Positions 27,119 to 37,345 of a DNA stretch of 64,000 bases are shown here, in pieces (positions within the stretch are counted from its first letter, which is position 1; each line of letters opens with the position of its first letter). Position numbers and translations under genes: made by a program. Below the pieces are notes generated by a model. That model had not been told where the DNA came from and searched no databases. It saw only the letters and a list, made by a program, of their open reading frames with translations. Source of the stretch: Gammaproteobacteria bacterium (GTDB lineage Bacteria; Pseudomonadota; Gammaproteobacteria; S012-40); NCBI GenBank assembly GCA_029881255.1, contig JAOUMY010000001.1, positions 124,001 to 188,000 of the forward strand, read 5' to 3'.

Positions 27119-27479
27119 TGGTTTTCTGCTCTTGCTGTTGCTGCTGTTCAGATTCTATCTTTGACTTTACTGAAACCGGCTGGGGGCTCGCTTTAGGGGC
27201 ATCATTTTTTTCGGATTGTTCTATTTCCGGCATGAGTCGCCGAGCTTCGAGCTCGGTATGGCGCTTTACAATTTCTTCCTGCTCTTCCATCAAACGCTTG
27301 AGCTGTTCCGCCTTATCAACTTCGGACTGAATTTCACTTTTGACATTGGCAGCCATCTGCCTGGCCCGACCCAACCAATAGCCGGTACTCTTGATCAATC
27401 CAGGCAAACGCTCGGGACCGACCACGACCAGCGCGACCACTCCGATTAGGCAGAGCTCCCAAAATCCGATATCAAACAT
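27111..27479 (-). CDS. tatB: Sec-independent translocase TatB
   Basis: 122 residues. One N-terminal helix ([21 protein letters not shown], about 6-24) with the conserved Glu and GPERLP hinge is followed by an amphipathic helix and a charged, Gln-rich tail. With TatC it forms the receptor for twin-arginine signal peptides. It lies between tatA and tatC in the order tatA-B-C. Confidence 0.95.
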   Translation of the reverse strand: MFDIGFWELCLIGVVALVVVGPERLPGLIKSTGYWLGRARQMAANVKSEIQSEVDKAEQLKRLMEEQEEIVKRHTELEARRLMPEIEQSEKNDAPKASPQPVSVKSKIESEQQQQQEQKTNG

Positions 27480-27496
27480 ATCGCGTGTCGCTCAGT

Positions 27497-27748
27497 TCAG
27501 CTTTTGTCCTTGGATTCGGCTTTTGTTTCTTCGCGTTTAGTCACCTCAACGTCAATGACGTCACTGGCGCTTTTCTGTTCAATACGATCTTTTTCTTTTT
27601 CCGCGTTTTCGCCATCTTTCATCGCAGAACGAAAACCTTTGACCGCAGTTCCAAGATCAGAACCTACGGTTCTCAATCGCTTGGCGCCAAACAATACCAG
27701 TACGATTACCAAAACAATCAATAATTGCCAGATGCTAATTCCACCCAT
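27497..27748 (-). CDS. tatA: Sec-independent translocase TatA
   Basis: 83 residues: one membrane helix (about 5-20) with the [14 protein letters not shown] hinge and amphipathic helix, then a charged tail. TatA oligomers form the pore-like assembly for folded proteins. It lies 15 bases after hisE and begins the tatABC group, which would export ActB1 among others. Confidence 0.95.
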   Translation of the reverse strand: MGGISIWQLLIVLVIVLVLFGAKRLRTVGSDLGTAVKGFRSAMKDGENAEKEKDRIEQKSASDVIDVEVTKREETKAESKDKS

Positions 27749-27763
27749 CTCACTTCTCCAATA

Positions 27764-28099
27764 TCAATGTTTATTCGATATATTACGCGACGCCTTTTCT
27801 TCCAGGCCAGACAGGCCCAAACGACGCTCCAATTCTTTTAATACGTCTTGAGGGCCTAAACCCTGCTCCGATAGCAACACCAGGCAGTGAAACCACAGGT
27901 CTGCCATTTCGTAAATCAGCGCCTTTGGATTGCCTTCTTTGGCGGCGATTATTGTCTCAGCAGACTCTTCACCGATTTTTTTTAAAATGGTATTGGTGCC
28001 TTTCTTATACAAACTCGCCACGTAGGACGAATCCGATGATGCATTCTTGCGTTCTTCAAGCACTCTTGCGAGGGCCATCAGAATATCTGACTCAGCCAT
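27764..28099 (-). CDS. hisE: Phosphoribosyl-ATP pyrophosphatase HisE
   Basis: 111 residues from the ATG at 28099, which overlaps the end of hisI by 8 bases. The all-alpha MazG-like fold contains [17 protein letters not shown] with the metal-binding Glu residues, and [12 protein letters not shown]. It removes pyrophosphate from phosphoribosyl-ATP, the second histidine step. hisE and hisI are separate genes here, not fused as in enterobacteria. Confidence 0.95.
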   Translation of the reverse strand: MAESDILMALARVLEERKNASSDSSYVASLYKKGTNTILKKIGEESAETIIAAKEGNPKALIYEMADLWFHCLVLLSEQGLGPQDVLKELERRLGLSGLEEKASRNISNKH

Positions 28100-28475
28100 A
28101 GATTTCACCCGGGTCTTTTAACACCGGCTCCACTTCGTTCCAGTTGTCGCCATCGAGGCGTTTAAAAAAACAGCTTTCTCTACCGGTATGGCAGGCTATT
28201 CCACCCTGCTGTTCTATCTTCAACAGCACTACGTCGTTATCACAATCAAGACGTATCTCTTTGACCTTTTGCACATGCCCGGAGGATTCGCCTTTATGCC
28301 ACAATTTGTTGCGGCTACGGGAAAAATACACCGCTTCGTTCTTCTCACGGGTTAACGACAGTGACTCACGATTCATCCACGCCACCATCATAATCTTGCC
28401 TGTCTCCGCATCCTGCGCGATCGTGGGCACAAGGCCTTTGTCATCCCATTTGACCTCGTCGAGCCAATCCGCCAT
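28092..28475 (-). CDS. hisI: Phosphoribosyl-AMP cyclohydrolase HisI
   Basis: 127 residues with the family motifs [38 protein letters not shown] and a C-terminal [10 protein letters not shown] with the zinc ligands. It opens the adenine ring of phosphoribosyl-AMP, the third histidine step. The start overlaps the hisF stop by one base. Confidence 0.96.
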   Translation of the reverse strand: MADWLDEVKWDDKGLVPTIAQDAETGKIMMVAWMNRESLSLTREKNEAVYFSRSRNKLWHKGESSGHVQKVKEIRLDCDNDVVLLKIEQQGGIACHTGRESCFFKRLDGDNWNEVEPVLKDPGEIYG

Positions 28476-29248
28476 TACAACCTTACCTCAATACCCGCCG
28501 CCTGCATGTGACGCTTGGCCTGTTCGATAGTGTATTCACCGAAGTGAAAAATACTCGCGGCAAGAACCGCATCGGCGCCGCCTTTAATTACGCCATCGGA
28601 AAGATGATCAAGATTACCAACGCCACCAGAGGCAATCACCGGCACGCTCACCGCATCACTAATCGCACGCGTCAGTTCGAGATCAAAACCGATTTTGGTA
28701 CCGTCTCTGTCCATGCTGGTTAATAAAATTTCACCCGCGCCATTGCTAACCATTTTCTGCGCCCACTCGATGGCATCGAGTCCGGTAGGCTTGCGTCCAC
28801 CATGGGTAAAGATTTCCCAACGCTTAGGTTCACCTTCTGCCGAAACTTTTTTCGCATCGATGGCAACAACAATACATTGCGCGCCGAACTTGTCTGAGGC
28901 CTCTTTGACGAAATCCGGATTAAACACCGCTGCAGTATTTATTGACACTTTGTCCGCACCGGCGTTCAACATGCGACGTACGTCTTTGCTTTCACGAATA
29001 CCGCCACCAACGGTGAGCGGTATAAACACTTCGCTAGCGACTTGTTCAACCACGTGCACCATCGTCTCGCGTTGATCAGAGCTGGCGGTAATATCTAAAA
29101 AGGTTATTTCATCCGCACCCTGTTGGTTATAACGCTTGGCGACTTCCACCGGATCTCCGGCATCGCGGATGTCGACGAAGTTTACGCCTTTCACCACACG
29201 GCCAGCATCGACATCAAGACAGGGAATAATGCGTTTTGCTAGTGTCAC
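28475..29248 (-). CDS. hisF: Imidazole glycerol phosphate synthase subunit HisF
   Basis: 257 residues, a TIM barrel with [18 protein letters not shown] at the N-terminus (catalytic Asp in CLD), the VGGGIRE phosphate loop and the second catalytic Asp in SMDRDGTK. It takes ammonia from HisH to make imidazole glycerol phosphate and AICAR. It starts with GTG one base after the hisA stop. Confidence 0.97.
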   Translation of the reverse strand: MTLAKRIIPCLDVDAGRVVKGVNFVDIRDAGDPVEVAKRYNQQGADEITFLDITASSDQRETMVHVVEQVASEVFIPLTVGGGIRESKDVRRMLNAGADKVSINTAAVFNPDFVKEASDKFGAQCIVVAIDAKKVSAEGEPKRWEIFTHGGRKPTGLDAIEWAQKMVSNGAGEILLTSMDRDGTKIGFDLELTRAISDAVSVPVIASGGVGNLDHLSDGVIKGGADAVLAASIFHFGEYTIEQAKRHMQAAGIEVRL

Positions 29249-29249
29249 G

Positions 29250-29990
29250 TTAATTTCCGTTCAATGAATCCGCGAGCTTTTGAGCTTCTACGAAATCGAG
29301 TGTACCTTCATAAATTGCGCGGCCAGTAATGACGCCAGTAATACCCTCACCTTCGACAGCACAAAGATTGCGAATATCATCAAGATTGGTTACACCGCCG
29401 GAGGCAATCACGGGTATGGTTATTGCCCGCGCGAGTTCTACGGTTGATTCCATGCTCACACCGCTCAACATGCCGTCACGGCCGATGTCGGTGTAAATGA
29501 TACTGTTCACACCCATGCGCTCGAAGCGCTGCGCCATATCGATGACGTCGTGGTTTGATAGCTTTGACCAGCCGTCTACCGCGACTTTTCCATTCTTTGC
29601 ATCCAAACCGACAATGACGTGATTGGGAAACTCAATACACAGGTCTTCAACAAAGTGTGGTGAGTTTACGGCCTTGGTGCCGATGATTACGAATTGAACG
29701 CCAGCATCGAGATAGGCTTGCACGGTCTCTTCATCGCGTATGCCGCCGCCCACCTGTACAGGTACGTCGGGGAAGGCGGAAGTAATCTCTTTGATTACCG
29801 GTGCGTTCATGGGTTTGCCTGCAAATGCGCCATTTAGATCAACCAGGTGTAGACGACGCGCGCCTTTTTCCACCCACTGCGCAGCCATTTGTACTGGGTC
29901 ATCACCATAGACTGTCGCGTCGTCCATTTCCCCCTGACGTAGACGAACACACTTGCCGTCTTTCAGATCAATTGCGGGAATGATTAGCAT
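29250..29990 (-). CDS. hisA: ProFAR isomerase HisA
   Basis: 246 residues from the ATG at 29990, which has a GAGGAAA ribosome site. The open frame extends 50 codons further upstream, but that part runs through the inverted-repeat element and is not real protein. It is a TIM barrel with [29 protein letters not shown] and the catalytic Asp in YTDIGRDGM. It isomerises ProFAR to PRFAR, the fourth histidine step. Confidence 0.96.
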   Translation of the reverse strand: MLIIPAIDLKDGKCVRLRQGEMDDATVYGDDPVQMAAQWVEKGARRLHLVDLNGAFAGKPMNAPVIKEITSAFPDVPVQVGGGIRDEETVQAYLDAGVQFVIIGTKAVNSPHFVEDLCIEFPNHVIVGLDAKNGKVAVDGWSKLSNHDVIDMAQRFERMGVNSIIYTDIGRDGMLSGVSMESTVELARAITIPVIASGGVTNLDDIRNLCAVEGEGITGVITGRAIYEGTLDFVEAQKLADSLNGN

Positions 29991-30023
29991 TTTTGTGTTT
30001 CCTCGTTCATTGTGCCTTGGGTC

Positions 30024-30141
30024 GTTGCTTTGGGAAGGGGTAGACGTTTGCAAAACTCGCTGTGAATACATCCATGTAAGCTCGACGGCCGCGTCCATGC
30101 GGCCGACGGTTTTGCAAACGTCTACCCCTTCCCAAAGCAAC
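30024..30141 (+). repeat. Repeat element copy A: 54-bp core in a 32-bp perfect inverted repeat
   Basis: The arms 30024-30055 and 30110-30141 are perfectly complementary over 32 bases (the left arm begins GTTGCTTTGGGAAGGGG). They enclose a 54-base core at 30056-30109 that begins CTCGCTGTGAATACATCC and contains its own GC-rich hairpin (GACGGCCGC/GCGGCCGAC, with an imperfect end). The core matches copy B in 53 of 54 positions but lies in the opposite direction, while the arms differ entirely from those of copy B. Confidence 0.9.
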
Positions 30142-30221
30142 TAGTTCAGTGGTAATCCCACAACAACTAAAACCGCTTTTTGCAACTCACGATGAGTCGC
30201 CACTGAGTCTCTAAATCAGCT

Positions 30222-30345
30222 AGTTTAGTCAGAGGAGAAGGTTCGCTTTTTTGAAACCGACGGCCGCATGGACGCGGCCGTCGAGCTTACATGGATGTAT
30301 TCACAGCGAGTTTCAAAAAAGCGAACCTTCTCCTCTGACTAAACT
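30222..30345 (-). repeat. Repeat element copy B: same core inverted, in a 35-bp perfect inverted repeat
   Basis: The arms 30222-30256 and 30311-30345 are perfectly complementary over 35 bases (the left arm begins AGTTTAGTCAGAGGAG). They enclose the core at 30257-30310, which is the reverse complement of the copy A core with a single difference. The inner hairpin CGACGGCCGC/GCGGCCGTCG is perfect here. The element ends 7 bases before the hisH stop codon. Confidence 0.9.
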
Positions 30346-30352
30346 CTCCTAC

Positions 30353-30991
30353 TTACGGAGACCAGGTCGTAAAATTCTTTAACAATTGCAAACCAGCGTT
30401 GTGACTCTTCTCCGGATGAAACTGCACCGCAAATAAATTATCGCGATACAAAGACGCAGCGAAGCTTTTACCGTAGTCACAACTACCCGCAATAATGCTT
30501 TCATCCTGTGGCTCACAGTAATAACTATGCACAAAATAAAAACGTGTATCCTGCTCAATACCCGACCACATCGGATGATCTACACGTTGGCGTACCTGAT
30601 TCCAGCCCATGTGCGGAACCTTTAACCGCTGGCCGCTAGCATCACGCATATCCGTACCGAAGAAACGCACCTTGCCTGGAAACACACCCAGACACTCAGT
30701 GTTATCGTTCTCCTCACTCATATCCATCAAGGCCTGCATGCCCACGCAAATCGCAAACACCGGACGCGAATCAATCGCGCGACGAATCGCTGCATCGAGT
30801 TTCAATTCTTTCAGCCCTGCCATACAGTCACGCATCGCGCCCACACCAGGAAAGAGCACACGATCCGCCGCATCCACAATCGCGGGATCACTCGTGACGG
30901 TAATTTTGTGACCATCGGCAACATGTTCAAGCGCTTTGGCAACCGAGTGCAGATTGCCCATGCCGTAATCAATAATCGCTATGCTGGACAT
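30353..30991 (-). CDS. hisH: Imidazole glycerol phosphate synthase glutaminase HisH
   Basis: 212 residues, a class I glutamine amidotransferase. The nucleophile is Cys82 in FAICVGMQAL, and the His-Glu pair is in FHPEKSH near residue 195. It feeds ammonia to HisF. It lies 7 bases after hisB. The long gap to hisA carries the hairpin repeats. Confidence 0.96.
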   Translation of the reverse strand: MSSIAIIDYGMGNLHSVAKALEHVADGHKITVTSDPAIVDAADRVLFPGVGAMRDCMAGLKELKLDAAIRRAIDSRPVFAICVGMQALMDMSEENDNTECLGVFPGKVRFFGTDMRDASGQRLKVPHMGWNQVRQRVDHPMWSGIEQDTRFYFVHSYYCEPQDESIIAGSCDYGKSFAASLYRDNLFAVQFHPEKSHNAGLQLLKNFTTWSP

Positions 30992-30998
30992 AATCGTA

Positions 30999-31592
30999 TT
31001 ACAAGCTGCCCTTGGTTGAGGGAATCACACCAGCCATACGCTCATCGCGCTCCAGCGCAAAACGCACCGCGCGACCGAAGGCCTTGAAAATGGTTTCAGC
31101 GATGTGATGCGAATTACGTCCGCGCAAATTATCGATGTGTAGCGTCGCCTGGGCGTGATTGACGAAGCCCTGGAAAAATTCGAAAAACAGCTCGGTATCG
31201 AAGGTACCGATGGAACCCGCCGGGAATTGCGCATGGAATTCCAAACCAGGTCGGCCAGAAAAATCGATAACCACGCGACTGAGCGCCTCATCCAAGGGCA
31301 CATAGGCGTGACCATAGCGACGAATGCCTTTTTTATCACCAATCGCCTTGGCAACTGCCTGGCCAAGCGTAATACCGATATCTTCCACGGTGTGGTGCGC
31401 ATCGATGTGTAAATCACCCTTGGCTACGATGTCGATATCCATCATGCCGTGACGGGCGATCTGATCCAGCATGTGCTCCAGAAAGGGCACGCCAGTATCG
31501 AAGGTTCCCTTACCCTGGCCATCCAGGTTCACCGAAACCTTGATCTGGGTCTCGAGGGTGTCGCGCTTTACCTCGGCTTTGCGTTCAGCCAT
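30999..31592 (-). CDS. hisB: Imidazoleglycerol-phosphate dehydratase HisB
   Basis: 197 residues, the single-function form without the phosphatase domain of enterobacterial HisB. Metal-binding motifs [33 protein letters not shown] and the DLRGRNSHH segment are present. It dehydrates imidazoleglycerol phosphate. A separate histidinol-phosphate phosphatase is therefore required and is not seen in this window. Confidence 0.96.
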   Translation of the reverse strand: MAERKAEVKRDTLETQIKVSVNLDGQGKGTFDTGVPFLEHMLDQIARHGMMDIDIVAKGDLHIDAHHTVEDIGITLGQAVAKAIGDKKGIRRYGHAYVPLDEALSRVVIDFSGRPGLEFHAQFPAGSIGTFDTELFFEFFQGFVNHAQATLHIDNLRGRNSHHIAETIFKAFGRAVRFALERDERMAGVIPSTKGSL

Positions 31593-31620
31593 TGTCGATT
31601 ACCTTTTTGAAATCTCTCTG

Positions 31621-31714
31621 GACACTGACAAGCAGTGTCTCTACATATATATAGTATGTCCGCGAAGAACAGGAGCTACTGCCGCTGAGAAAACACATGG
31701 TCACCATGTTTTCC
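31621..31714 (-). promoter_or_regulatory. Two small stem-loops in the hisC-hisB gap
   Basis: GACACTG at 31621-31627 pairs with CAGTGTC at 31633-31639 around a 5-base loop. CATGGT and ACCATG with flanking GAAAA/TTTTC form a second stem at about 31690-31714, directly at the hisC stop. On the minus strand the second stem is followed only by a weak T/C run, so it is at best a poor terminator. They may mark mRNA processing or attenuation between hisC and hisB. Confidence 0.4.
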
Positions 31715-32784
31715 TACACCAGTTGTGCCAAAGCCTCCATAAAAGCGGCATTTTCCTCGGGTTTGCCAACGGTAACCCGCAGACAGTCTTTTAGCAAGCC
31801 GCCCGCCGGGTTGAGGTTTTTAATCAATATCCCGCGATCTTTCAAGCCCTGAAAGATATTATTGGCCTTCCCTTCGGGGGTGCGCAGCAAAATGAAGTTG
31901 GCCTGGCTGTCGAAGACTTGTACAGGCAGAAGCTTCAAGCCATCCAGCATTTTGCCTCTTTCAGCACGGATGTTCGCTGTTTGCTGGTCAAAAACCGCCT
32001 GATGGCGCAGGGCGAAGGCCGTAGTCTGCTGGGTCAAGGTGTTTATATTATAAGGAAGGCGGACCTTATCAAACTCGCTAATCCAGTCACGGCTACCGAA
32101 TAACAGACCTAGGCGCAGACCCGCCAGCCCCATCTTGGAGAAGGTGCGCATCACCACAAGATTATCGTATAGGCCTAGATCATTGAGATAACTGTCGTCG
32201 GCGAAGGCGTTATAGGCCTCGTCCACTACCACCAGGCCAGGTGTTGCCTGGATAATTTGATCAATTACCTCGCGATCCCACAGATTACCCGTCGGATTAT
32301 TCGGATAGGCGAGAAATACCAGTGCTGCCTGGGTTTCTTCAATTGTGCTCAGCATGGCATCCAAATCGAGGGAAAAATCTGTTTTAAGAGGTACGCCGCG
32401 ATAAGACATGCCGCAGAAGGTTGCAATCATCTTGTACATCACGAAACTAGGCTCTGGTGCTAGCACCGTTCTTCCCGCTTCGGCGACAGCCATTGCCATA
32501 ATCTGGATGAGTTCATCAGAGCCGTTACCAAACATCAGCTGCACACTGTCCGGCAGATCTAATTGTTCGCGAATTTGGTGTGATAACATTTGAGCCGCCG
32601 GGTCCGGGTAGCGATTAACACTGGTGTTCGCCAACTCGGCCTGCCACTCACGCAACATGGCCTCATCCCAAGTGTAGGGATTCTCCATGGCATCGAGCTT
32701 GATCATGCCACTAGCGTCGGCGACATGATAGGCGGACAAGGCCTGGATGTCGGGGCGTATCAATTTTTTGGTGAAATCACTCAT
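31714..32784 (-). CDS. hisC: Histidinol-phosphate aminotransferase HisC
   Basis: 356 residues from the ATG at 32784; an ATG 21 bases earlier is possible and neither has a clear ribosome site. It is a fold-type I PLP enzyme with FGNGSDELI, AYPNNPTGN, VVVDEAYNAF and the Schiff-base Lys in TFSKMGLAGLRLG. It transaminates imidazole acetol phosphate with glutamate. A 121-base gap separates it from hisB. Confidence 0.95.
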   Translation of the reverse strand: MSDFTKKLIRPDIQALSAYHVADASGMIKLDAMENPYTWDEAMLREWQAELANTSVNRYPDPAAQMLSHQIREQLDLPDSVQLMFGNGSDELIQIMAMAVAEAGRTVLAPEPSFVMYKMIATFCGMSYRGVPLKTDFSLDLDAMLSTIEETQAALVFLAYPNNPTGNLWDREVIDQIIQATPGLVVVDEAYNAFADDSYLNDLGLYDNLVVMRTFSKMGLAGLRLGLLFGSRDWISEFDKVRLPYNINTLTQQTTAFALRHQAVFDQQTANIRAERGKMLDGLKLLPVQVFDSQANFILLRTPEGKANNIFQGLKDRGILIKNLNPAGGLLKDCLRVTVGKPEENAAFMEALAQLV

Positions 32785-32833
32785 GGGTTTTAGCGTAGGG
32801 CACATTCGAGTGCCTAATAAAACGACACCTATC

Positions 32834-34135
32834 CTACTTGTGCATGCGGTACTCAGCCGATCGCGCGTGGGCGGTCAGGCTTTCGCCGCGGGCCAGTTTT
32901 GAGGCAATCTTACCCAGTTCTGCCGCACCCTGTTGCGAAACCATAATCAGGCTTGAGCGTTTCTGGAAATCATAAACACCTAGCGGTGAACTAAAGCGCG
33001 CTGTTCGCGATGTGGGTAAAACGTGGTTGGGACCAGCGCAGTAATCACCAAAGGCCTCGGCGGTATAGCGTCCCATAAAGATCGCGCCCGCATTACGAAT
33101 CTTTTCGACATAACTCATGGGATCTTCGACAGACAATTCCAGGTGTTCAGGCGCGATAAAATTCGAGACCTCGGCCGCCTCATCAAGATTTTTCACCTTG
33201 ATCAGCGCGCCACGATTGGTCAGCGACTCAGTAATGATGTCTTTGCGTTCCATCTCCTGAGACAGACGATTTATGCTTTCCTGCACCGCGTTGATGAAAT
33301 CTTCATCATCGGTAATCAATATCGCCTGGGCATCTTCGTCGTGCTCGGCCTGGGAAAACAAGTCCATGGCTATCCAGTCCGGATCGGTCTTGCCATCGCA
33401 AATCACCAGGATTTCCGAAGGACCGGCAATCATATCGATACCGCAAGTACCGTAGACCATGCGCTTGGCGGTGGCAACATAGATATTGCCAGGACCAACG
33501 ATTTTGGCCACTGCGGGTATAGTTTTGGTCCCATAGGCTAAGGCGCCTACAGCCTGTGCACCACCAACCGCAAAAACTCTATCGATGCCAGCTACTGCCG
33601 CCGCGGCCAATACCAATTGATTCTTTTCGCCATCCGGTGTCGGAACGACCATGATCAATTCGGGCACACCAGCGACTTTCGCTGGAATCGCATTCATCAA
33701 AACCGACGAAGGATAGGCCGCCTTTCCGCCAGGGACATAAAGCCCGGCGCGATCTAAAGGCGTAACCTTCTGGCCAAGCATGGTGCCGTTGTCTTCGGTA
33801 TAACTCCAGGATTCACCGACCTGACGTTCGTGGTAAACGCGAATACGTTCGGCAGCCTGTTCCAGCGCCTTGCGTGTCTCTCCATCAAGGCGTGTTAATG
33901 CCTGATGCAATTCGTCCTGTGAAATCTCCAAATCGTGTATCGACTTGGCCTGCATGCGATCGAAACGATTGGTGTATTGCACGACCGCGGCATCACCACG
34001 AGTACGCACCTCGGTCAACACCTGTTTAACGGTATCATTGACGCGATCATCGGATACCCCTTCCCAGGAAATCAGTGTTTCCAGGTCCTGCCAAAAATAC
34101 GTATCGCTTGAATCTAGTCGGCGTATATCAATCAT
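32834..34135 (-). CDS. hisD: Histidinol dehydrogenase HisD
   Basis: 433 residues, the usual length. Signatures include [24 protein letters not shown], the [17 protein letters not shown] segment, [13 protein letters not shown], the [15 protein letters not shown] metal-binding region and the GPNHVLPTS loop with catalytic His. It oxidises histidinol twice to histidine with NAD. It lies 3 bases after hisG. Confidence 0.97.
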   Translation of the reverse strand: MIDIRRLDSSDTYFWQDLETLISWEGVSDDRVNDTVKQVLTEVRTRGDAAVVQYTNRFDRMQAKSIHDLEISQDELHQALTRLDGETRKALEQAAERIRVYHERQVGESWSYTEDNGTMLGQKVTPLDRAGLYVPGGKAAYPSSVLMNAIPAKVAGVPELIMVVPTPDGEKNQLVLAAAAVAGIDRVFAVGGAQAVGALAYGTKTIPAVAKIVGPGNIYVATAKRMVYGTCGIDMIAGPSEILVICDGKTDPDWIAMDLFSQAEHDEDAQAILITDDEDFINAVQESINRLSQEMERKDIITESLTNRGALIKVKNLDEAAEVSNFIAPEHLELSVEDPMSYVEKIRNAGAIFMGRYTAEAFGDYCAGPNHVLPTSRTARFSSPLGVYDFQKRSSLIMVSQQGAAELGKIASKLARGESLTAHARSAEYRMHK

Positions 34136-34138
34136 GTA

Positions 34139-34789
34139 TCACCCCTGGGCTTTGACCATGCGGTCAACCGCCTCACTCAAATGCTGAATAAAGGCCTTTA
34201 CGGTATTGGATTTCATTTTCATCGAGGCCTTGTTAACGATAAGACGAGAACTGATGTCGGCAATCTCTTCCATCGGTTCCAGACCGTTTGCGCGCAGTGT
34301 GTTGCCAGTGTCGACCACGTCAACTATCGCATCGGCCAATCCAACAATAGGCGCAAGTTCCATAGAACCGTAGAGCTTAATGATTTCGACCTGCTGACCT
34401 TTGGACGCATAAAATGCCTTTGCAGAATTGACATATTTGGTGGCGACTTTGAAACGCGTTCCTGTGGGTTTGTGTTTCGGATCGCCGGCCGTCATCAGTT
34501 TGCATTGTGCAATCTGCAAATCCAAAGGCTCATAAATACTGTCGCTTGGGTGTTCAAGCAACACATCTTTACCCGCCACGCCAATATCCGCCGCGCCATA
34601 GGCAACGTATGTCGGTACATCTGAGGCGCGCACGATGACGATTTTTACGTTGTCGAGATTGGTAGGCAAAATCAGCTTACGACTTTTTTCCGGATCTTCG
34701 GCAGGCTCTATTCCTGCGTGGGCCAGAAGCGGAACGGTTTCTTTATAAATGCGTCCCTTGGACAGGGCAATAATGATGTTGTCTTTCAT
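34139..34789 (-). CDS. hisG: ATP phosphoribosyltransferase, short form HisG
   Basis: 216 residues, matching the short HisG form, which lacks the C-terminal regulatory domain. [28 protein letters not shown] and the phosphate-binding [18 protein letters not shown] are present. Short HisG proteins work with HisZ, a HisRS-like regulatory subunit; no hisZ is in this window, so it should lie elsewhere. It is the first enzyme and first his gene in the series. Confidence 0.95.
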   Translation of the reverse strand: MKDNIIIALSKGRIYKETVPLLAHAGIEPAEDPEKSRKLILPTNLDNVKIVIVRASDVPTYVAYGAADIGVAGKDVLLEHPSDSIYEPLDLQIAQCKLMTAGDPKHKPTGTRFKVATKYVNSAKAFYASKGQQVEIIKLYGSMELAPIVGLADAIVDVVDTGNTLRANGLEPMEEIADISSRLIVNKASMKMKSNTVKAFIQHLSEAVDRMVKAQG

Positions 34790-34811
34790 GAGTCTTTACT
34801 TTGTTCAGGCG

Positions 34812-36083
<1,272 letters not shown>

Positions 36084-36122
36084 TTATGAGGATTGATTTT
36101 CATTTCAGGCAGTTAGATCCGC

Positions 36123-36380
36123 TTATATGACATTCTGCTTATCAGGGAATGCCTGCCATTGTTCTGGTGTAAATGATTTGATGGAAAGGGCGTGAATCTC
36201 GCCGCTGGCGATCTTTTCCCCAAGACAGGCATAGACCATGCGCTGCTGCGCCAGTTTGTTCTTGCCCTCAAACGCGGGGCTGACAACTCGCACACGGGCA
36301 TTACAACCTTCACCGGCAACCTCAACATCGGCTTCCGGTATACCATTTTCGATCAAGCGTTTGATATCAGAGACTTCCAT
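36123..36380 (-). CDS. ibaG: BolA/IbaG family protein
   Basis: 85 residues. The BolA-like fold has the VAGEGCNARVRVVSPAF strand region and the KNKLAQQRMVYACLGEKI helix, ending with IHALSIKSFTPEQW; the His here is the conserved iron-sulfur ligand. Family members pair with monothiol glutaredoxins in iron-sulfur handling. Its position directly before murA after the mla genes is the known ibaG locus. Confidence 0.93.
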   Translation of the reverse strand: MEVSDIKRLIENGIPEADVEVAGEGCNARVRVVSPAFEGKNKLAQQRMVYACLGEKIASGEIHALSIKSFTPEQWQAFPDKQNVI

Positions 36381-36434
36381 TACACCATCCGAACCCGGTA
36401 AACACAGCGGCCAATGGTACCACAGTTGACAACG

Positions 36435-36737
36435 CTATGCGGCAACCTTGATCAGGCGCTCCAGGCCAGATACACGGATTAGCATGGTCAGTTGTTGCTG
36501 GATATTCTCAAACAAAACCTCGCTTTCGTGCATACGTCCTTCGCGTATCCATTCCAGCAAGCAGGCGATACCCGCGCTGTCTATACGTTTTACTTCTCCC
36601 ACATCAATCAAAACGTCTGTATTATCTTGAAAGATCTGGCGCGCCAAGGAATAGGCCTGGTTTGCAGTTTCAAAGGTCAGATCGCCAATGACGCGATAAT
36701 GTCCCATCGCCAGCGTGTCGAGACGGACACTACTCAC
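36435..36737 (-). CDS. mlaB: STAS-domain protein MlaB
   Basis: 100 residues forming a single STAS domain, with the helix start RIDSAGIACLLEW carrying the conserved Ser. MlaB binds the MlaF ATPase and is needed for a stable, active MlaFEDB complex. It overlaps mlaC by 4 bases (ATGA type). Confidence 0.92.
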   Translation of the reverse strand: MSSVRLDTLAMGHYRVIGDLTFETANQAYSLARQIFQDNTDVLIDVGEVKRIDSAGIACLLEWIREGRMHESEVLFENIQQQLTMLIRVSGLERLIKVAA

Positions 36738-37345
36738 TGCATAGCCTTTTTGTTTTTCGCTGCCAACTGATCGATCAATCCACTGATTCCCGCCGTACGT
36801 ATCTCTCTGGAAAAACTGGTGCGGTAATTAGAGATCAGACTGATATCATCAATCGTCACGTCGAAGACTTTCCATCCATCTGCGATCTTGTGCAGGCGAT
36901 AATTAATCGGCACCGGAAAACTACCCGGCTGCTCGACTTCGGATTTTATTGTCACCTCGCCCGAGGCCAGGTCGTCATGAAAAGGCAGAAACTTGATATT
37001 CTGTTCGGCAAAGTCTGCCAGCGAGGTTGCATACGTGCGCACCAGCAGTGTCCGAAATTCTTCGATAAAACGTTTTTGTTCCTGCGGGGTAGCCTGACGC
37101 CAGTATTTACCCAACACCCATTTCGACATGCGTTCGAAATCAAAGTGTGGAAGCACATACTCCTTAATCAGCTCGTAAAGTCGCTCCGGTTCTTTGGCGA
37201 TTAAGGCCTTATCCTGCTTGAGTTTGGCAATGGTCTTTTCAGACACCGATTTAACCATATCCTGCGGTGACTGCTCAGCCAGCACTGCTGTGGAAAAGCA
37301 CATGCTTACCAGCAAGAAGCAACTCAAAATTCCGTTCTTCATCAC
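36734..37345 (-). CDS. mlaC: Periplasmic phospholipid-binding protein MlaC
   Basis: 203 residues with a signal peptide (about 1-23, ending VLAE). The mature part has the toluene-tolerance Ttg2D/MlaC pattern: PHFDFERMSKWVLGKYWRQATPEEQ-like, FRTLLVRTYATSL and the YRLHKIADGWKVFDV strand. It ferries phospholipids between the outer membrane and the MlaFEDB complex. Both ends overlap their neighbours by 4 bases. Confidence 0.95.
   Translation of the reverse strand: MMKNGILSCFLLVSMCFSTAVLAEQSPQDMVKSVSEKTIAKLKQDKALIAKEPERLYELIKEYVLPHFDFERMSKWVLGKYWRQATPQEQKRFIEEFRTLLVRTYATSLADFAEQNIKFLPFHDDLASGEVTIKSEVEQPGSFPVPINYRLHKIADGWKVFDVTIDDISLISNYRTSFSREIRTAGISGLIDQLAAKNKKAMQ

Larger units (their letters stand above)
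29991..30352. other. hisH-hisA gap filled by two hairpin repeat elements
   Basis: This 362-base gap interrupts an otherwise tightly packed his operon. It holds the two inverted copies of a repeat (30024-30141 and 30222-30345). Between them, TCAGTGG at 30146-30152 pairs with CCACTGA at 30200-30206 and encloses ACTCA-CGA-TGAGT at 30185-30197. No gene is present. Confidence 0.85.

Noticed and set aside
29991-30140. 50-codon N-terminal extension of hisA
   Set aside because: It runs through the inverted repeat element, and the ATG at 29990 has a better SD and matches the family start.
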